Notes: generated from the letters alone by a model not told the origin. Counted from the first letter of the stretch, positions 46,759 through 56,407 are shown. The stretch: DNA of 64,000 bases from Planktothricoides raciborskii GIHE-MW2 (GCF_040564635.1 NZ_CP159837.1:5381001-5445000), one strand, 5' to 3'. Translations and numbers: made by a program.

Positions 46759-47556
46759 ATGACTACGATCCAGTTTCCCCTAAATGCCGACATCAATCGC
46801 CGCGAAATTCCTAGCATTACGGTGAGTCATTTAACCGTTGCCTATCGGCAAGTGCAAGCCTTGGTGGATGTGAACTGCGCGATCGCTCGTGGGCGACTGA
46901 CCGGCATTATTGGGCCGAATGGGGCGGGCAAAAGTACCTTGATCAAAGCCATGCTGGGATTAGTTCCCACCGTTGTTTCCGGGGAAAATTGTGGCATCGT
47001 CCTTTATGAAGGCAAACCCTTGGTGAACCAACGGGAAAAGGTGGCTTATGTACCGCAGCGATCGCAGATTGATTGGACATTTCCCGCGACAGTCTGGGAT
47101 GTGGTGATGATGGGACGGGTGCAGAAAACCGGCTGGTTTCGTCCTTTTTCCTCCGTCAGTCGTCGTCTAGGGGCTGAGGCTTTAGCCAGAGTGGGCATGA
47201 GTGATTATCGCGATCGCAAAATCGGCGAACTCTCTGGAGGACAACAACAGCGGGTGTTTTTAGCCCGTTCCTTAGCCCAAGAAGCGGATATTTACTGTTT
47301 TGATGAGCCCTTTGTAGGCATTGACCAAAAAACCCAAGATATTATTTTCGATATTTTTCACGAACTAGCCGACCGGGGCAAAACCGTCGTAGTCGTGAAC
47401 CATGATTTAGGCAATTCGATTCAGAATTTTGATGATTTGATTTTATTAAATCGGCAGGTAATCGCCTGTGGGTCGCGCGAACAAGTGCTCAAGGCAGAAA
47501 ATTTATATCAAGCTTATGGCGGAAAAGTTGTATTTTTTAATAGTGAAGCCGCATAG
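46759..47556 (+). CDS. mntA: Manganese ABC transporter ATP-binding protein MntA
   Basis: 265 residues from the ATG at 46759, preceded by AGGAGG at 46748-46753. Walker A GPNGAGKST, signature LSGGQQQRVFLAR and Walker B IYCFDEPFVGID, in the order normal for ABC ATPases of the metal family (ZnuC/MntA). Reads away from mntC; mntB follows, separated by a 447-base gap that holds the 84-bp repeat array. Start codon at 46720 (TTG) would add 13 residues but lacks a binding site. Confidence 0.94.
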   Translation: MTTIQFPLNADINRREIPSITVSHLTVAYRQVQALVDVNCAIARGRLTGIIGPNGAGKSTLIKAMLGLVPTVVSGENCGIVLYEGKPLVNQREKVAYVPQRSQIDWTFPATVWDVVMMGRVQKTGWFRPFSSVSRRLGAEALARVGMSDYRDRKIGELSGGQQQRVFLARSLAQEADIYCFDEPFVGIDQKTQDIIFDIFHELADRGKTVVVVNHDLGNSIQNFDDLILLNRQVIACGSREQVLKAENLYQAYGGKVVFFNSEAA

Positions 47557-47605
47557 TATTAGGGTGGGCAAAATTTGCCAGCAACGAAGCGGCAGGCAAA
47601 TATAT

Positions 47606-47935
47606 CTGTAGGGGCGAAGCATTGCGGTAGTAAATCCAGGCTTGTCACCAATAGATTATTGCCCGCAATGCTTCGCCCAGATCCGATATCTGTAGGGGCG
47701 AAGCATTGCGGTAGTAAATCCAGGCTTGTCACCAATAGATTATTGCCCGCAATGCTTCGCCCAGATCCGATATCTGTAGGGGCGAAGCATTGCGGTAGTA
47801 AATCCAGGCTTGTCACCAATAGATTATTGCCCGCAATGCTTCGCCCAGATCCGATATCTGTAGGGGCGAAGCATTGCGGTAGTAAATCCAGGCTTGTCAC
47901 CAATAGATTATTGCCCGCAATGCTTCGCCCCTACC
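47606..47935. repeat. 84-bp tandem array of GCGAAGCATTGCGG hairpins, four copies
   Basis: Copies start at 47606, 47690, 47774 and 47858, nearly identical. Each is an inverted repeat with arms GTAGGGGCGAAGCATTGCGG and CCGCAATGCTTCGCCC around AAATCCAGGCTTGTCACCAA. Lies between mntA and mntB. The 84-base period (28 codons) keeps frames open on both strands, so long open frames here are artefacts. Confidence 0.95.
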
Positions 47936-48003
47936 AAACAGGAATCCTCCTATTTGATATCATTATTTGAGATAATTATTGATTGAGTCAATATCGATTT
48001 TTT

Positions 48004-48891
48004 ATGTGGGAACTATTAAGCGAACCTTTACAATATGCTTTTATGCAGCGATCGCTGGCGATCGCGATTTTAGTGGGTTTAATTTGTGCGGTTGTCGGTA
48101 GCTATTTAATGGTGCAACGGTTAGCCTTACTCGGTGATGCTATTAGTCACTCCGTACTCCCAGGATTAGCGATCGCCTTTCTTCTCGGTGGCAATATTTT
48201 TATCGGCGCCTTTATTGCCGGGGTGCTAAGTACGGTCATTATTGCCTGGATTCATACACGATCGCCCATCAAAGAAGACGCGGCGATGGGCATAGTTTTG
48301 TCGGGATTTTTTGCCCTGGGAATTACTCTGATTACGGCGATCCAAAAACAGAATAAAATTGACCTCAACCATTTTTTATTTGGCAATATTTTAGGAGTCA
48401 CTGCTGACGAAGTCCGCGATACTGCCATCATCACCATTGTAGTTTTATTAGTCGTGATTTTTCTCTACAAAGAACTCTTATTTTACACCTTCGATCCATT
48501 GGGGGCTGAATCCGCCGGATTGCCCGTCAATCTACTCAACTTTGGTCTAATGGTGCTGATTGCTTTAACCGTAGTTGCCAGCATGAAAACCGTCGGCGTT
48601 ATCCTAGTTTTATCATTACTCATTACTCCGGCTGCCACCGCTTATTTATTAGTCAAACAACTGCATCAAGTAATGATTTTAGGAGCAGTAATTGGCATTA
48701 TTTCCAGTATCAGTGGAATGTACCTGAGTTATTACTTGAATCTCCCCTCTGGGCCAGCCATTGTATTAGTAGCTTCTAGTTTCTTTATCTTATCTTTATT
48801 CTTTAGTCCCCGTCACGGCATTTTCACTCACCGTCAAACAAATCCTAGGGAATTTGCCATCTGGAGAGAAATCAAAAATTTTTGGAAATAA
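48004..48891 (+). CDS. mntB: Manganese ABC transporter permease MntB
   Basis: 295-residue integral membrane protein of the ABC-3 (ZnuB/MntB) family with about eight or nine membrane segments. DAISHSVLPGLAIAFLLGG and FGNILGVTADEV are conserved pieces, and LLSLLITPAATAYLL near the end is typical. The ATG at 48004 (MWELLSEPLQYAFMQRSLAI) is preferred; a TTG at 47983 would add seven residues. Transcription must pass the repeat array from mntA or start from an internal promoter. Confidence 0.93.
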   Translation: MWELLSEPLQYAFMQRSLAIAILVGLICAVVGSYLMVQRLALLGDAISHSVLPGLAIAFLLGGNIFIGAFIAGVLSTVIIAWIHTRSPIKEDAAMGIVLSGFFALGITLITAIQKQNKIDLNHFLFGNILGVTADEVRDTAIITIVVLLVVIFLYKELLFYTFDPLGAESAGLPVNLLNFGLMVLIALTVVASMKTVGVILVLSLLITPAATAYLLVKQLHQVMILGAVIGIISSISGMYLSYYLNLPSGPAIVLVASSFFILSLFFSPRHGIFTHRQTNPREFAIWREIKNFWK

Positions 48892-49469
48892 GTCCCCCGA
48901 TCTCCCTTCCCCTCTTGGACGTAGCAACACTAATCTTTTAAGCCGCAAGCATTGCGGGCGCAAGTAGGGGCGATCCGATCCGCGATCCCCGCGCCCCTAC
49001 ATGACATAACGATTTTTCCTACAGGGGTTTTCACGCCCTACAAGATCGGCTCTTTGGATCCACTTCATCCCCGATTCACTTGACACTTTTTCGCAACTAC
49101 CTTGATTTAACTTTATTTAAACTTATTGAAAAATATTACCGATAAATGAGGGCGGTTGAAAGCCGAATCGATATGTAACTTCACCAACCCCGAAGCGGTG
49201 GGTCGGGTCGATCGCCCATCGATCGCTTGCTAAAACCCTGATAAAACAAAGCTTTTACGCTTATTTGGGGACGCTGGGCAGGTCAGCGATCGCCGGTTAT
49301 CTGAGCCAAAAGGCGATCGGGGCAGAGCAGAATCGCCAAAATCTTAACAAACCTTAATAAATTTTTATTGATAAAGATTGTAGAATAAAGTGACTTATTA
49401 ATAAAAATAGTCAATAAGCTTTTGTCTGCTTGAATTGATTAACCCATTCTGTAACCCATCTTGTAACCC
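48892..49469. other. Spacer upstream of isiA
   Basis: No gene. Contains CCGCAAGCATTGCGG and a GTAGGGGCG...CGCCCCTAC hairpin (about 48964-49000). Just upstream of isiA an AT-rich stretch with TTTTTATTGATAAAGATTGT (about 49362-49382) is a weak candidate Fur site; the sequence does not match the consensus well. Confidence 0.4.
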
Positions 49470-50493
49470 ATGCAAACTTACGACAATCCAACGGTGAAAT
49501 ATGACTGGTGGGCTGGTAACGCCCGGTTCGCCGACAAAAGCGGCTTATTCATTGCCGCTCACGTTGCCCAAGCGGCGCTGATTACCTTCTGGGCGGGTGC
49601 ATTTACCTTGTTTGAAATTTCCTGGTTTGACCCCACCCTACCCATGAGCGAACAAGGACTAATATTGCTTCCCCACCTAGCAACCCTGGGTCTGGGTGTT
49701 GGGGATGGCGGCAAAATCGTGGACACCTACCCCTACTTTGTCGGAGGTACAGTTCACCTGATTTCCTCAGCGGTACTCGGTGCGGGGGCCTTGTTTCACA
49801 TTCTCAAAGCACCCGAAGACCTGAAAACTGCCTCCGGTCAAGCCAAAAAGTTTCACTTTGACTGGAACGATCCCAAACAATTGGGGCTGATTTTGGGGCA
49901 TCATTTACTGTTTTTAGGCATGGGCGCTTTATTGTTAGTAGCCAAAGCCATGTATTGGGACGGACTTTATGATGCGGCAACTCAAACCCTGCGCGTGGTG
50001 ACAGAACCAACTCTCAATCCATTTGTGATTTATGGCTATCAAACTCACTTTGCCAGTATTGATAATTTAGAAGACCTGGTGGGCGGTCACATTTATGTAG
50101 GCGTGATGCTCATTGGTGGGGGAATTTGGCATATCTTAGTTCCGCCAATGGGCAAAGAAAGTCTTAACTTTCTCCGGGGAAGCAATTCTTTCTTACTCAT
50201 TAGGTGGCATTGCCTTAGCTGGTTTTGTAGCCGCTTATTTCTGTGCCGTTAATACCCTCGCCTATCCGGTGGAATTTTACGGTCCAGTGTTAGAAGTAAA
50301 AATGGGAATTACTCCCTATTTTGCCGATACGGTTAACTTACCTTTGGGCGAACATACTCCTCGTGCATGGTTAGCCAACGCTCACTTTTTCCTCGCATTT
50401 TTCTTCTTGCAAGGACATTTGTGGCACGCTATCAGAGCAATGGGGTTTGATTTCAAGCGAGTAGAAAAAGCTTTGAATTCTGTGGAAGTTTAA
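49470..50493 (+). pseudogene. isiA: Iron-stress chlorophyll protein IsiA, frameshifted
   Basis: IsiA is the six-helix chlorophyll a antenna made under iron shortage that rings photosystem I. The first part is normal ([40 protein letters not shown], chlorophyll-binding His residues in several helices). Near 50146-50152 (PPMG then KES instead of a WAKKVL-type sequence) the frame shifts: the correct sequence continues in another frame as [20 protein letters not shown] and ends [17 protein letters not shown] at 50493. The total length of 1024 bases is not a multiple of three. As read, the last helix and its His ligands are lost. Could be real decay or an indel error. Confidence 0.9.
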
Positions 50494-50631
50494 TTCTTAG
50501 GAATTACATGATTCCAGCAACCCGGTTGATTGGGTAGCTATGGATGCCAGCCATAAGTTTCCTAAATTTTCCTAGAGTTTCCTAGATACAAAACCGGGTT
50601 TTCTCAACCGCTCCTCACACTATTTTTAGTT

Positions 50632-50802
50632 ATGAACTGTCCTTGTTGTTCGGGAAAAGTCCTCCGGCATATCGGTCGCAATGGTTTGTACTGGTATTGC
50701 CCAAGTTGTCGCCAAACTATGCCAGTTTCCGAAGAAGTTAATCGGCTGTTTTTGCAGCCGGAGGTTTGCTCAAAATCAAGTCCTCAAGTTTATATGTTCT
50801 GA
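50632..50802 (+). CDS. Small zinc-ribbon protein
   Basis: A 56-residue protein with two CxxC-type motifs, NCPCCSGKVLRH and WYCPSCRQTMP, fitting one zinc ribbon. Such short proteins are common in filamentous cyanobacteria, with no known role. It sits between isiA and isiB in the same direction but has separate neighbours' spacing, and palindromic AAACCGGGTTT repeats precede it, so I do not think it is part of the isi unit. Intact. Confidence 0.65.
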   Translation: MNCPCCSGKVLRHIGRNGLYWYCPSCRQTMPVSEEVNRLFLQPEVCSKSSPQVYMF

Positions 50803-51002
50803 TGAAGCCAAGATTATCGCTGCAAGCGATTGAACAATGACAGAAATAAAAGCACCGATTCTAGAGGTAGGTAAAATGAGCATTTTTTTGCCTAAAACAT
50901 ATAGCTTTTAATGATTTTTTTGCCAAATTATTTAGAGATATTAGCAAAAAATACTCATAACCCTAAAGCGCTGACTAAGAAGGATTAATCTAGGAGAAAA
51001 GT

Positions 51003-51515
51003 ATGGCCAAAGTTGGTTTATTTTATGGAACACAAACGGGAAATACCGAAACGATCGCGGAAATGATTCACAAAGAACTGGGTGGCGATAGCGTTGTTGC
51101 TTTGCACGATATTTCTGAGGCAGAAACCAGCGATTTTGGGGATTACGATCGCATTATTATTGGCTGCCCAACTTGGAATGTGGGAGAACTTCAATCTGAT
51201 TGGGAAAGCTTCTAGGATGAATTAGACAGCATTGATTTTATTGGCAAGAAAGTGGCCTATTTTGGCGCTGGCGATCAAATAGGATATGCGGATAATTTTC
51301 AAGATGCCATGGGAATTCTCGAAGAAAAAATTACCTCCCTTGGGGGGCAAACCGTGGGTTATTGGCCGACAGATGACTATGATTTTACCGAGTCGAAAGC
51401 AGTTAAAAATGGTAAGTTTGTCGGCTTGGCGATCGATGAAGATAATCAGTCAGATATGACCGGTCTCCGCGTGAAATATTGGGTGGATCGACTAAAACAA
51501 GAGTTTGGCTTGTAA
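51003..51515 (+). pseudogene. isiB: Flavodoxin IsiB with an in-frame TAG
   Basis: Flavodoxin replaces ferredoxin during iron starvation. Read through, it has 170 residues, the normal long-chain size. FMN-phosphate loop GTQTGNTETIAE starts at residue 9, followed by IIIGCPTWNVGELQSDWESF. There a TAG (51213-51215) replaces what is normally a Tyr/Leu-like codon (homologues read SDWEGFY or similar), and the frame continues normally: DELDSIDFIGKKVAYFGAGD, QIGYADNFQDAMG and the end VDRLKQEFGL. A good binding site (AGGAG) precedes the ATG. The truncated 70-residue chain could not bind FMN properly. Confidence 0.9.
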
Positions 51516-51657
51516 AGGTTTCTGTCTTTCCTTAAAAAGACGGGGAATTGATAATTAAGGATTTACTCGGAAACCGGGTTTCCCAAAAAAACTCGGTTTC
51601 TATTCCTAGCCTGTCACAATCGAGAAAATTTATTACAAATCAAAAGGAGGTTTTCCT

Positions 51658-52599
51658 ATGTCTTTATCACCGGATGCACTGTGGATTAATGTTAGCCCCG
51701 CGTTAGAAAAATTCAATCGCCCGCTATTAAAGCAGTTATCGGCACAAACCGCGATCGCTAAATGGGAATATAGTCAAACTCCCGACGAACCCACGTCTTT
51801 AGAAATTGCTGTAGATTTACTCCATGATTATTTAAAAGATCGCCAACAGCCAATTCATTTACTCGGACATAGTACCAGCGGACTATTAGGATTAATGTAC
51901 GCCCGTCGCTATCCAGAAAAAGTGCGATCGCGTAGCGTTGCGGATGCAACATCGCTCACACTTCTCTCTGTCGGAGTGCATCCTGCGGTTGATTGGCAAG
52001 CCCATTATTACGCACAACTCCAAGTCTTGCCTTGTTCTCGGTAAATCATTTTAGCCCGAATGGTTTACAACTTATTTGGCAAGCAATCTCATGTCGTTAC
52101 CAAAGAAATCATCAAAATATTAGAAAACGATCTAATGAGTTCTTTATCACCTCATAGTTTATATCAAAGATTTAGTATGTTTCCGGGCAATGCACCAGTT
52201 CCTATGTTAATTTGTGGCAGTGATAACGATTTCGTGGTTGACTCTAATTTATTGCATGGATGGCAGCCTTGGTTAAAAGAAGGCGATATTGCATCCGCAA
52301 CGCTACGCGATGTTGCATCCGCAACGGTTCGCGATGTTGCATCCGCAACGGTTCGCGATGTTGCATCCGCAACGCTACGCGATGTTGCATCCGCAACGGT
52401 TCGCGATGTTGCATCCGCAACGCTACGCGATGTTGCATCCGCAACGCTACGCGATCGCATATGGTCATGTCCTGGAGGCCGTTACTTTTTTCAGTATTTC
52501 CATTCGCAACTGGTCAGCGAACAAATTACTAAATTTTGGCAATTGTCCGGTTTATTTCCTAAGCAGCGAAAAAAATATGCCATGTTAGTTAGGGAATAG
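51658..52599 (+). pseudogene. isiC: IsiC alpha/beta hydrolase, interrupted and carrying repeat insertions
   Basis: Third gene of the iron-stress cluster, an alpha/beta-hydrolase-like protein. The nucleophile elbow is visible (IHLLGHSTSGLLGLMYARRY). A TAA at 52042-52044 interrupts the frame after QLQVLPCSR; the same frame continues IILARMVYNLFGKQSHVVTK, and homologues have a Gln there, so CAA to TAA is the likely change. Two insertions of the same 24-base unit disturb it: one reverse copy near 51929-51952 (SRSVADATS) and seven direct copies at 52291-52458 (DVASATLR/DVASATVR). A perfect AAAGGAGG precedes the ATG. The product is not expected to function. Confidence 0.85.
52291..52458. repeat. 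24-bp in-frame tandem repeat in isiC, seven copies
   Basis: Seven units of GCATCCGCAACGCTACGCGA plus TGTT, alternating with a GGTTCGC version (order: A B B A B A A, the last ending GATCGC). 24 bases equal eight codons, so the frame is kept on every strand. A single reverse copy lies at about 51929-51952. Confidence 0.95.
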
Positions 52600-52977
52600 T
52601 TTACGCATACATTTTGATTTATTTTGAATTTATGTTCAATTTTTAATTGCTGATTAGCGAGGAAATAACGAAGTAGGTGAACATAATTAATTGCACTTTT
52701 CGTTCCCCTGCGTAAATCTTTGGATTCCCGCATATAGGAAGGATGCATAGGAGAGAGATTCGTAGGAGAGAGAAGAGAGAATATCTTTACTAGGCATCTC
52801 TTTACTCTTTCCTCTTTTCTTCTAATCGGGTCTGTGGTGAATTTATTTCTGCCCGTAAACTTATATCGTTATGCCAATTTTTTTTCTATTTAATCGGCTT
52901 AATCGGCTAATAATTTAAGAAATTATTGCTGCAATTGCGAGATTAATTTGGGCGCAAGCATTGCGCCTCTACGGTTT
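52600..52977. other. Spacer between isiC and queG
   Basis: 378 bases without a clear gene. Contains GAGAGAGATTCGTAGGAGAGAG short repeats (about 52750-52775, split here as GAGAGAGATTCG and TAGGAGAGAG) and GGCGCAAGCATTGCGCCTC (52951-52970) near the queG stop, a palindrome shared with other spacers. Confidence 0.4.
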
Positions 52978-53919
52978 TTAACCTTCACAATTTCCCAAAT
53001 TAGCCCTAGCATTCCGCCGCCACATTTCGGGTTTAATCCGCCGCAAAGCCGAAGCGGGAAAACGCCGATTCCATTCGTCTTCTGATAACTCTGCCAGTTC
53101 TGCCAAAGTCGGGGCAAGATTCTCTGGATAAGGCTCAAATTCTTTCACATCTGTAGGCTGGGCAAACCGTTGATTCCAGGGACAAACATCTTGACAAATA
53201 TCACAACCGGCTACCCATCCTTGTAAATTAGACTTAATTTCATCCGGTAAATCTTCTGCCCGGTTTTCAATCGTATGATAGGCAATACAACGGTTAGCAT
53301 CAACCACAAAAGGCTTAACAATAGCCTGAGTAGGACAAGCTTCAAGGCAGCGATTACAAGTGCCACAATGTTGGGTATGGGCGCGATCGCCTGTTAATTT
53401 CAGATTCGTCAAAACCTCCCCCAAAAACACCCAAGATCCATACTCACGAGTAATCAAATTCCCATTTTTAGCAATCCAACCCAGACCAGCTTGTTGCGCC
53501 CAAAACTTATCAGAAATTGGCCCTGTATCCGCATAATAACGGGCTTTAATTCCGGGGGCTTGTGCCTCTAACCAAAGAGAAAAAGCTTTCAATTTTTTAT
53601 CCAATACCCGATGATAATCTCTGCCCCAACCATAGCGAGAAATTTTGGCAATTTTTGGCTCGTCAGAATGTTGATATGGGGTATAATAATTTAATGCCAC
53701 AGAAATCACCGATTCTACATCGGGCATCACTTGACGAATATCTTGGCGTTTGGGATTAGCCATCCATTGCATATCTGCTTGATAGCCATGATTTAACCAT
53801 GATTGTAAATGGCTAACTGCTGAGGAATCAGCCTCATCTACTAGAGAAATGCCCACTTTATGAAAGCCAAATTCTTGGGCTTTTTGTTTAATTTGGTTAC
53901 TGGTAATTGGATAATTCAT
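52978..53919 (-). CDS. queG: Epoxyqueuosine reductase QueG
   Basis: Reduces epoxyqueuosine to queuosine in tRNA, using a cobalamin and two 4Fe-4S clusters. 313 residues: N-terminal catalytic domain (VISVALNYYTPYQ, ARYYADTGPISDKFWAQQAG, GLGWIAKNGNLITREYGSWV) followed by CGTCNRCLEACPTQAI and CDICQDVCPWNQRF, the cluster ligands. The C-terminal domain is shorter than in E. coli QueG, as usual in cyanobacteria. The ATG at 53919 lies beside a stretch (about 53897-53955) that is also found, partly duplicated, at 61609-61665. Cobalamin dependence links it to the CobW/riboswitch and cbiT genes. Confidence 0.95.
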   Translation of the reverse strand: MNYPITSNQIKQKAQEFGFHKVGISLVDEADSSAVSHLQSWLNHGYQADMQWMANPKRQDIRQVMPDVESVISVALNYYTPYQHSDEPKIAKISRYGWGRDYHRVLDKKLKAFSLWLEAQAPGIKARYYADTGPISDKFWAQQAGLGWIAKNGNLITREYGSWVFLGEVLTNLKLTGDRAHTQHCGTCNRCLEACPTQAIVKPFVVDANRCIAYHTIENRAEDLPDEIKSNLQGWVAGCDICQDVCPWNQRFAQPTDVKEFEPYPENLAPTLAELAELSEDEWNRRFPASALRRIKPEMWRRNARANLGNCEG

Positions 53920-53963
53920 GCATGGAATAATCTTGATTTAATGATATAATATTTGCAGGGGCG

Positions 53964-54034
53964 GTAGGGGCGAAGCATTCGGGCGATTAATTTCGGGGTA
54001 AAAACAAATAATTTATTACCCGAATGCTTCGCCC
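53964..54034. repeat. Single copy of a GCGAAGCATTCGGG hairpin
   Basis: GTAGGGGCGAAGCATTCGGG and CCCGAATGCTTCGCCC enclose about 35 bases, a fold-back element. Same outer arms as the tandem arrays at 25.3 and 47.6 kb. It sits at a precise junction upstream of queG (see finding). Confidence 0.85.
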
Positions 54035-54044
54035 TTATCCAGTA

Positions 54045-54072
54045 GTAGGGTGGGCAAAATTGCCCACCCTAC
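54045..54072. repeat. GTAGGGTGGGCAAAATTGCCCACCCTAC palindrome
   Basis: A perfect 28-base fold-back (GTAGGGTGGGCAAA/TTGCCCACCCTAC). Other copies: 57036-57065, 58089-58119 (decayed centre), 61576-61605, 61665-61692 and 62545-62574. Always in spacers, often next to a stop codon, as a terminator might be. Confidence 0.9.
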
Positions 54073-54078
54073 AGGCAG

Positions 54079-55425
54079 TTATTTTTCCCCAGTGATTCTC
54101 AAATATGCCCGAATCACATTAGATAAATCAAGCAACACCTTTTCTCCTGCTATTATGTTGATTAAATAACGTCGCTTCAAAGATTGCAATCCGTTAATCA
54201 GCGCAATTGGTGACAGGTCTAAACCTTGCTTTAATTCTTCCTTAGATATCGGCTTATCCCATTGGCTTAATTTTAACATAATCTGTTCTTCTATCGGGGA
54301 TAATCGCTGGAAAAACTCCTTAATTTGTAATTGAGTATCAACGGGGATAATTAGGCAATCTTCAGCTAAAAACTCAGACACTTTGCCGCCAAAAACATGG
54401 CTGATTAAACTAGCAATATCTTTTAAGTAAGCCGGATGTCCTTCATAGGCTGTCATTAAACTTGACAAATTGCGATCGCCTGACAATCCCAGAGATGTAA
54501 AAAAATTGGGATCGGTTAAACCTTTTAATTCTAAATACTTGACTGGTGATAAATTGTCGTTGAAGCTGAACATCTCTTGAGATTGTTCCTGACTCAATAA
54601 TATCGCACAGCTTTGATGTGTAATTTCTCGCAAACTGCTAAACAAAGTTTTATAGTCTTCATATTCGCTTTTATATTCTCCTGCCAATTGTCCAGGGGTA
54701 AACAACTCTTGCACGTCATCCAAGATTAGCAAGCATCTTTGCTGAGATAAAATATTAATTAATTGACTAATGGCGTTGTCAGTAATAATCAGGTTATCTA
54801 AATTGCCATTTGCACAAATATCTGTAATTATGCTATCTAAAGACCGGGAAAACTTAAGGCTTTTCCAGACCACCACATCAAACTTTTGCAGGTTGAGGTC
54901 AACAAACTTTTTCACTAGGGTAGTTTTCCCAATTCCCGGTAATCCCAAAACCGATATCAAACGAGTATTTTCCTCTAGTACCCAATGGGATAAAGTTTGT
55001 AGTTCGGTTGTGCGATCGCAAAAATAGGCGATACTCGGCGCGATCGCTAAATCCCGATACTCGGTTTTTTTGTTTATTTCCTCTGTCTCAGGGGTTGATG
55101 TGCTACTGGGTTGAATATTGGGATGACACCAAGTAATATGACTGTTGACCAATCCAACAAACTGAGAATTTATTACTCTCTCAATTGTCCAACAAAAATT
55201 AGCTCTAGTTACTTTTTCATCTAACTCTTCAGATAACTGTTTAAATAACCAACGACTGGTATCCCCAATATAGTTTGTATCGTATCCATGTTCGTCGGCA
55301 ATTTGACTGTATGTTTTACCTTCCCACAGACCTTTAACCACAGTTTTTTCTAAGTCGTTGAGGTGTTTGCCCGCTTGCTTCTCTACGAGGCGATCGACCA
55401 ACTGCAACACTTCTGTAATCGTCAT
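54079..55425 (-). CDS. NB-ARC STAND ATPase with vMAP-type N-terminal HTH
   Basis: 448 residues from the ATG at 55425 (MTITEVLQLVDRLVEKQAGK), which begins the cyanobacterial vWA-MoxR-associated N-terminal HTH domain (EKTVVKGLWEGKTYSQIADE, HGYDTNYIGDTSRWL). Then NB-ARC: Walker A GLPGIGKTTLVKK, Walker B LLILDDVQELF, and the C-terminal winged helix (SPIEEQIMLKLSQWDKPISK). Most such proteins end in WD40 or TPR repeats; this one stops after the winged helix, so it has no sensor domain of its own. It could be truncated or a partner for another protein. Function possibly in signalling or anti-phage defence, as for other STAND proteins. Intact. Confidence 0.85.
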   Translation of the reverse strand: MTITEVLQLVDRLVEKQAGKHLNDLEKTVVKGLWEGKTYSQIADEHGYDTNYIGDTSRWLFKQLSEELDEKVTRANFCWTIERVINSQFVGLVNSHITWCHPNIQPSSTSTPETEEINKKTEYRDLAIAPSIAYFCDRTTELQTLSHWVLEENTRLISVLGLPGIGKTTLVKKFVDLNLQKFDVVVWKSLKFSRSLDSIITDICANGNLDNLIITDNAISQLINILSQQRCLLILDDVQELFTPGQLAGEYKSEYEDYKTLFSSLREITHQSCAILLSQEQSQEMFSFNDNLSPVKYLELKGLTDPNFFTSLGLSGDRNLSSLMTAYEGHPAYLKDIASLISHVFGGKVSEFLAEDCLIIPVDTQLQIKEFFQRLSPIEEQIMLKLSQWDKPISKEELKQGLDLSPIALINGLQSLKRRYLINIIAGEKVLLDLSNVIRAYLRITGEK

Positions 55426-55642
55426 ACAAACGCTGGTGGTATAGGTTACAGCCATTATAGCTTACCTTGGCTCCAGAAAATCAGGTTTTTTCAGGGGTTT
55501 TTGTTACATTTTGTTACCAAATTACCTAGAAAATCAGGTTTTTTTCCGATTGCGTGGTTCAGACCGGGGAATTTAAACTCTTTACAGAGGGAACTAAAGT
55601 TTCTCATTGTCAACTGTCAATCTCACGACGGTTAAGTGATTT

Positions 55643-56215
55643 ATGCTGGAGAAAATCCTGAATTTTATTACTCCCGGTCCGCTGAACGAAAGATTTGGTT
55701 TTGGAGCCAGAGTTTTTTCCAGTTGGATTAGTTTAGGGCTTGGGGTTAGGGTTAGTCAATATACTGATATCAGGTCTTGGAGGCACTCTAAGTTGGGAAA
55801 ACTGTAGTAGGAGGTTTCATAGGAGGACTTGTTCTTTCTTGTGGTTATGGTTTGATTGGGGTCGGAATAGATTTTATTCGAGGACGGAGAGTTGAATATC
55901 CAGGCTGGTACTGGTGGGTCTTCCCTATTGCTACCTTTTTTGTCATACTTTTATCGCTGACCTTTGGGCTTTTTGGCATTTTCTTGGCATTTGCAGGAAT
56001 AAACTCCCAAAATTGCCCGACTTTGGAGATATGCCTCAACCTTCTAATATAGATCCCGATAAATTTCGCCAAGAATTAGGAAAAATGAAGGTTGAAGACC
56101 TTCTCAAGGATTTTGGAAAAAACTGGAGCAACTTGATAACCAATCTCAGCTTAACCCAGAAGAAAAAAAAGTAGTTAAGAAAATCAGAGGCTTAGATTCG
56201 CGCCAAATTGCGTTC
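55643..56215 (+). pseudogene. Decayed membrane-protein gene
   Basis: Pieces of one coding region in three frames. Frame one from the ATG at 55643: MLEKILNFITPGPLNERFGF. Frame two, about 55810-56025: GGLVLSCGYGLIGVGIDFIR with WYWWVFPIATFFVILLSLTF, two membrane segments. Frame three, about 56010-56160: LPKLPDFGDMPQPSNIDPDK, and a last frame EKLEQLDNQSQLNPEEKKVV. At least three frameshifts separate them. It may be the 5' part of the AHH gene that follows. No family assigned. Confidence 0.55.
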
Positions 56216-56407
56216 TAGACTACAAGAGATACTTATTGATGATGAAAGAGAAATTTTGTTTATTTTGCTGTTAAAGTTACTAGGTTTTGTTCAAAAAAAA
56301 CCAAAAATATGATGAATCACGAACACGAAAAAATTTTGGTCTTCCTGGTCTGTTTGGTCTATTCCAGAATGGATCTGCAAACCACTTAAATACAACCAGG
56401 AGAATAT

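Noticed and set aside
47559-47970. Open frames of 114 and 131 residues on opposite strands through the mntA-mntB spacer
   Set aside because: They exist only because the 84-base repeat is a multiple of three; both are made of four identical 28-residue units and mirror each other.
49350-49400. Fur box upstream of isiA
   Set aside because: Only a loose AT-rich match; not enough to list as a site. Mentioned as a weak candidate in the spacer entry.
52164-52588. Four further open frames through the isiC repeat, on both strands
   Set aside because: The 24-base unit has no stop in these frames, so every frame stays open; the isiC frame is the one with conserved hydrolase sequence on both sides.
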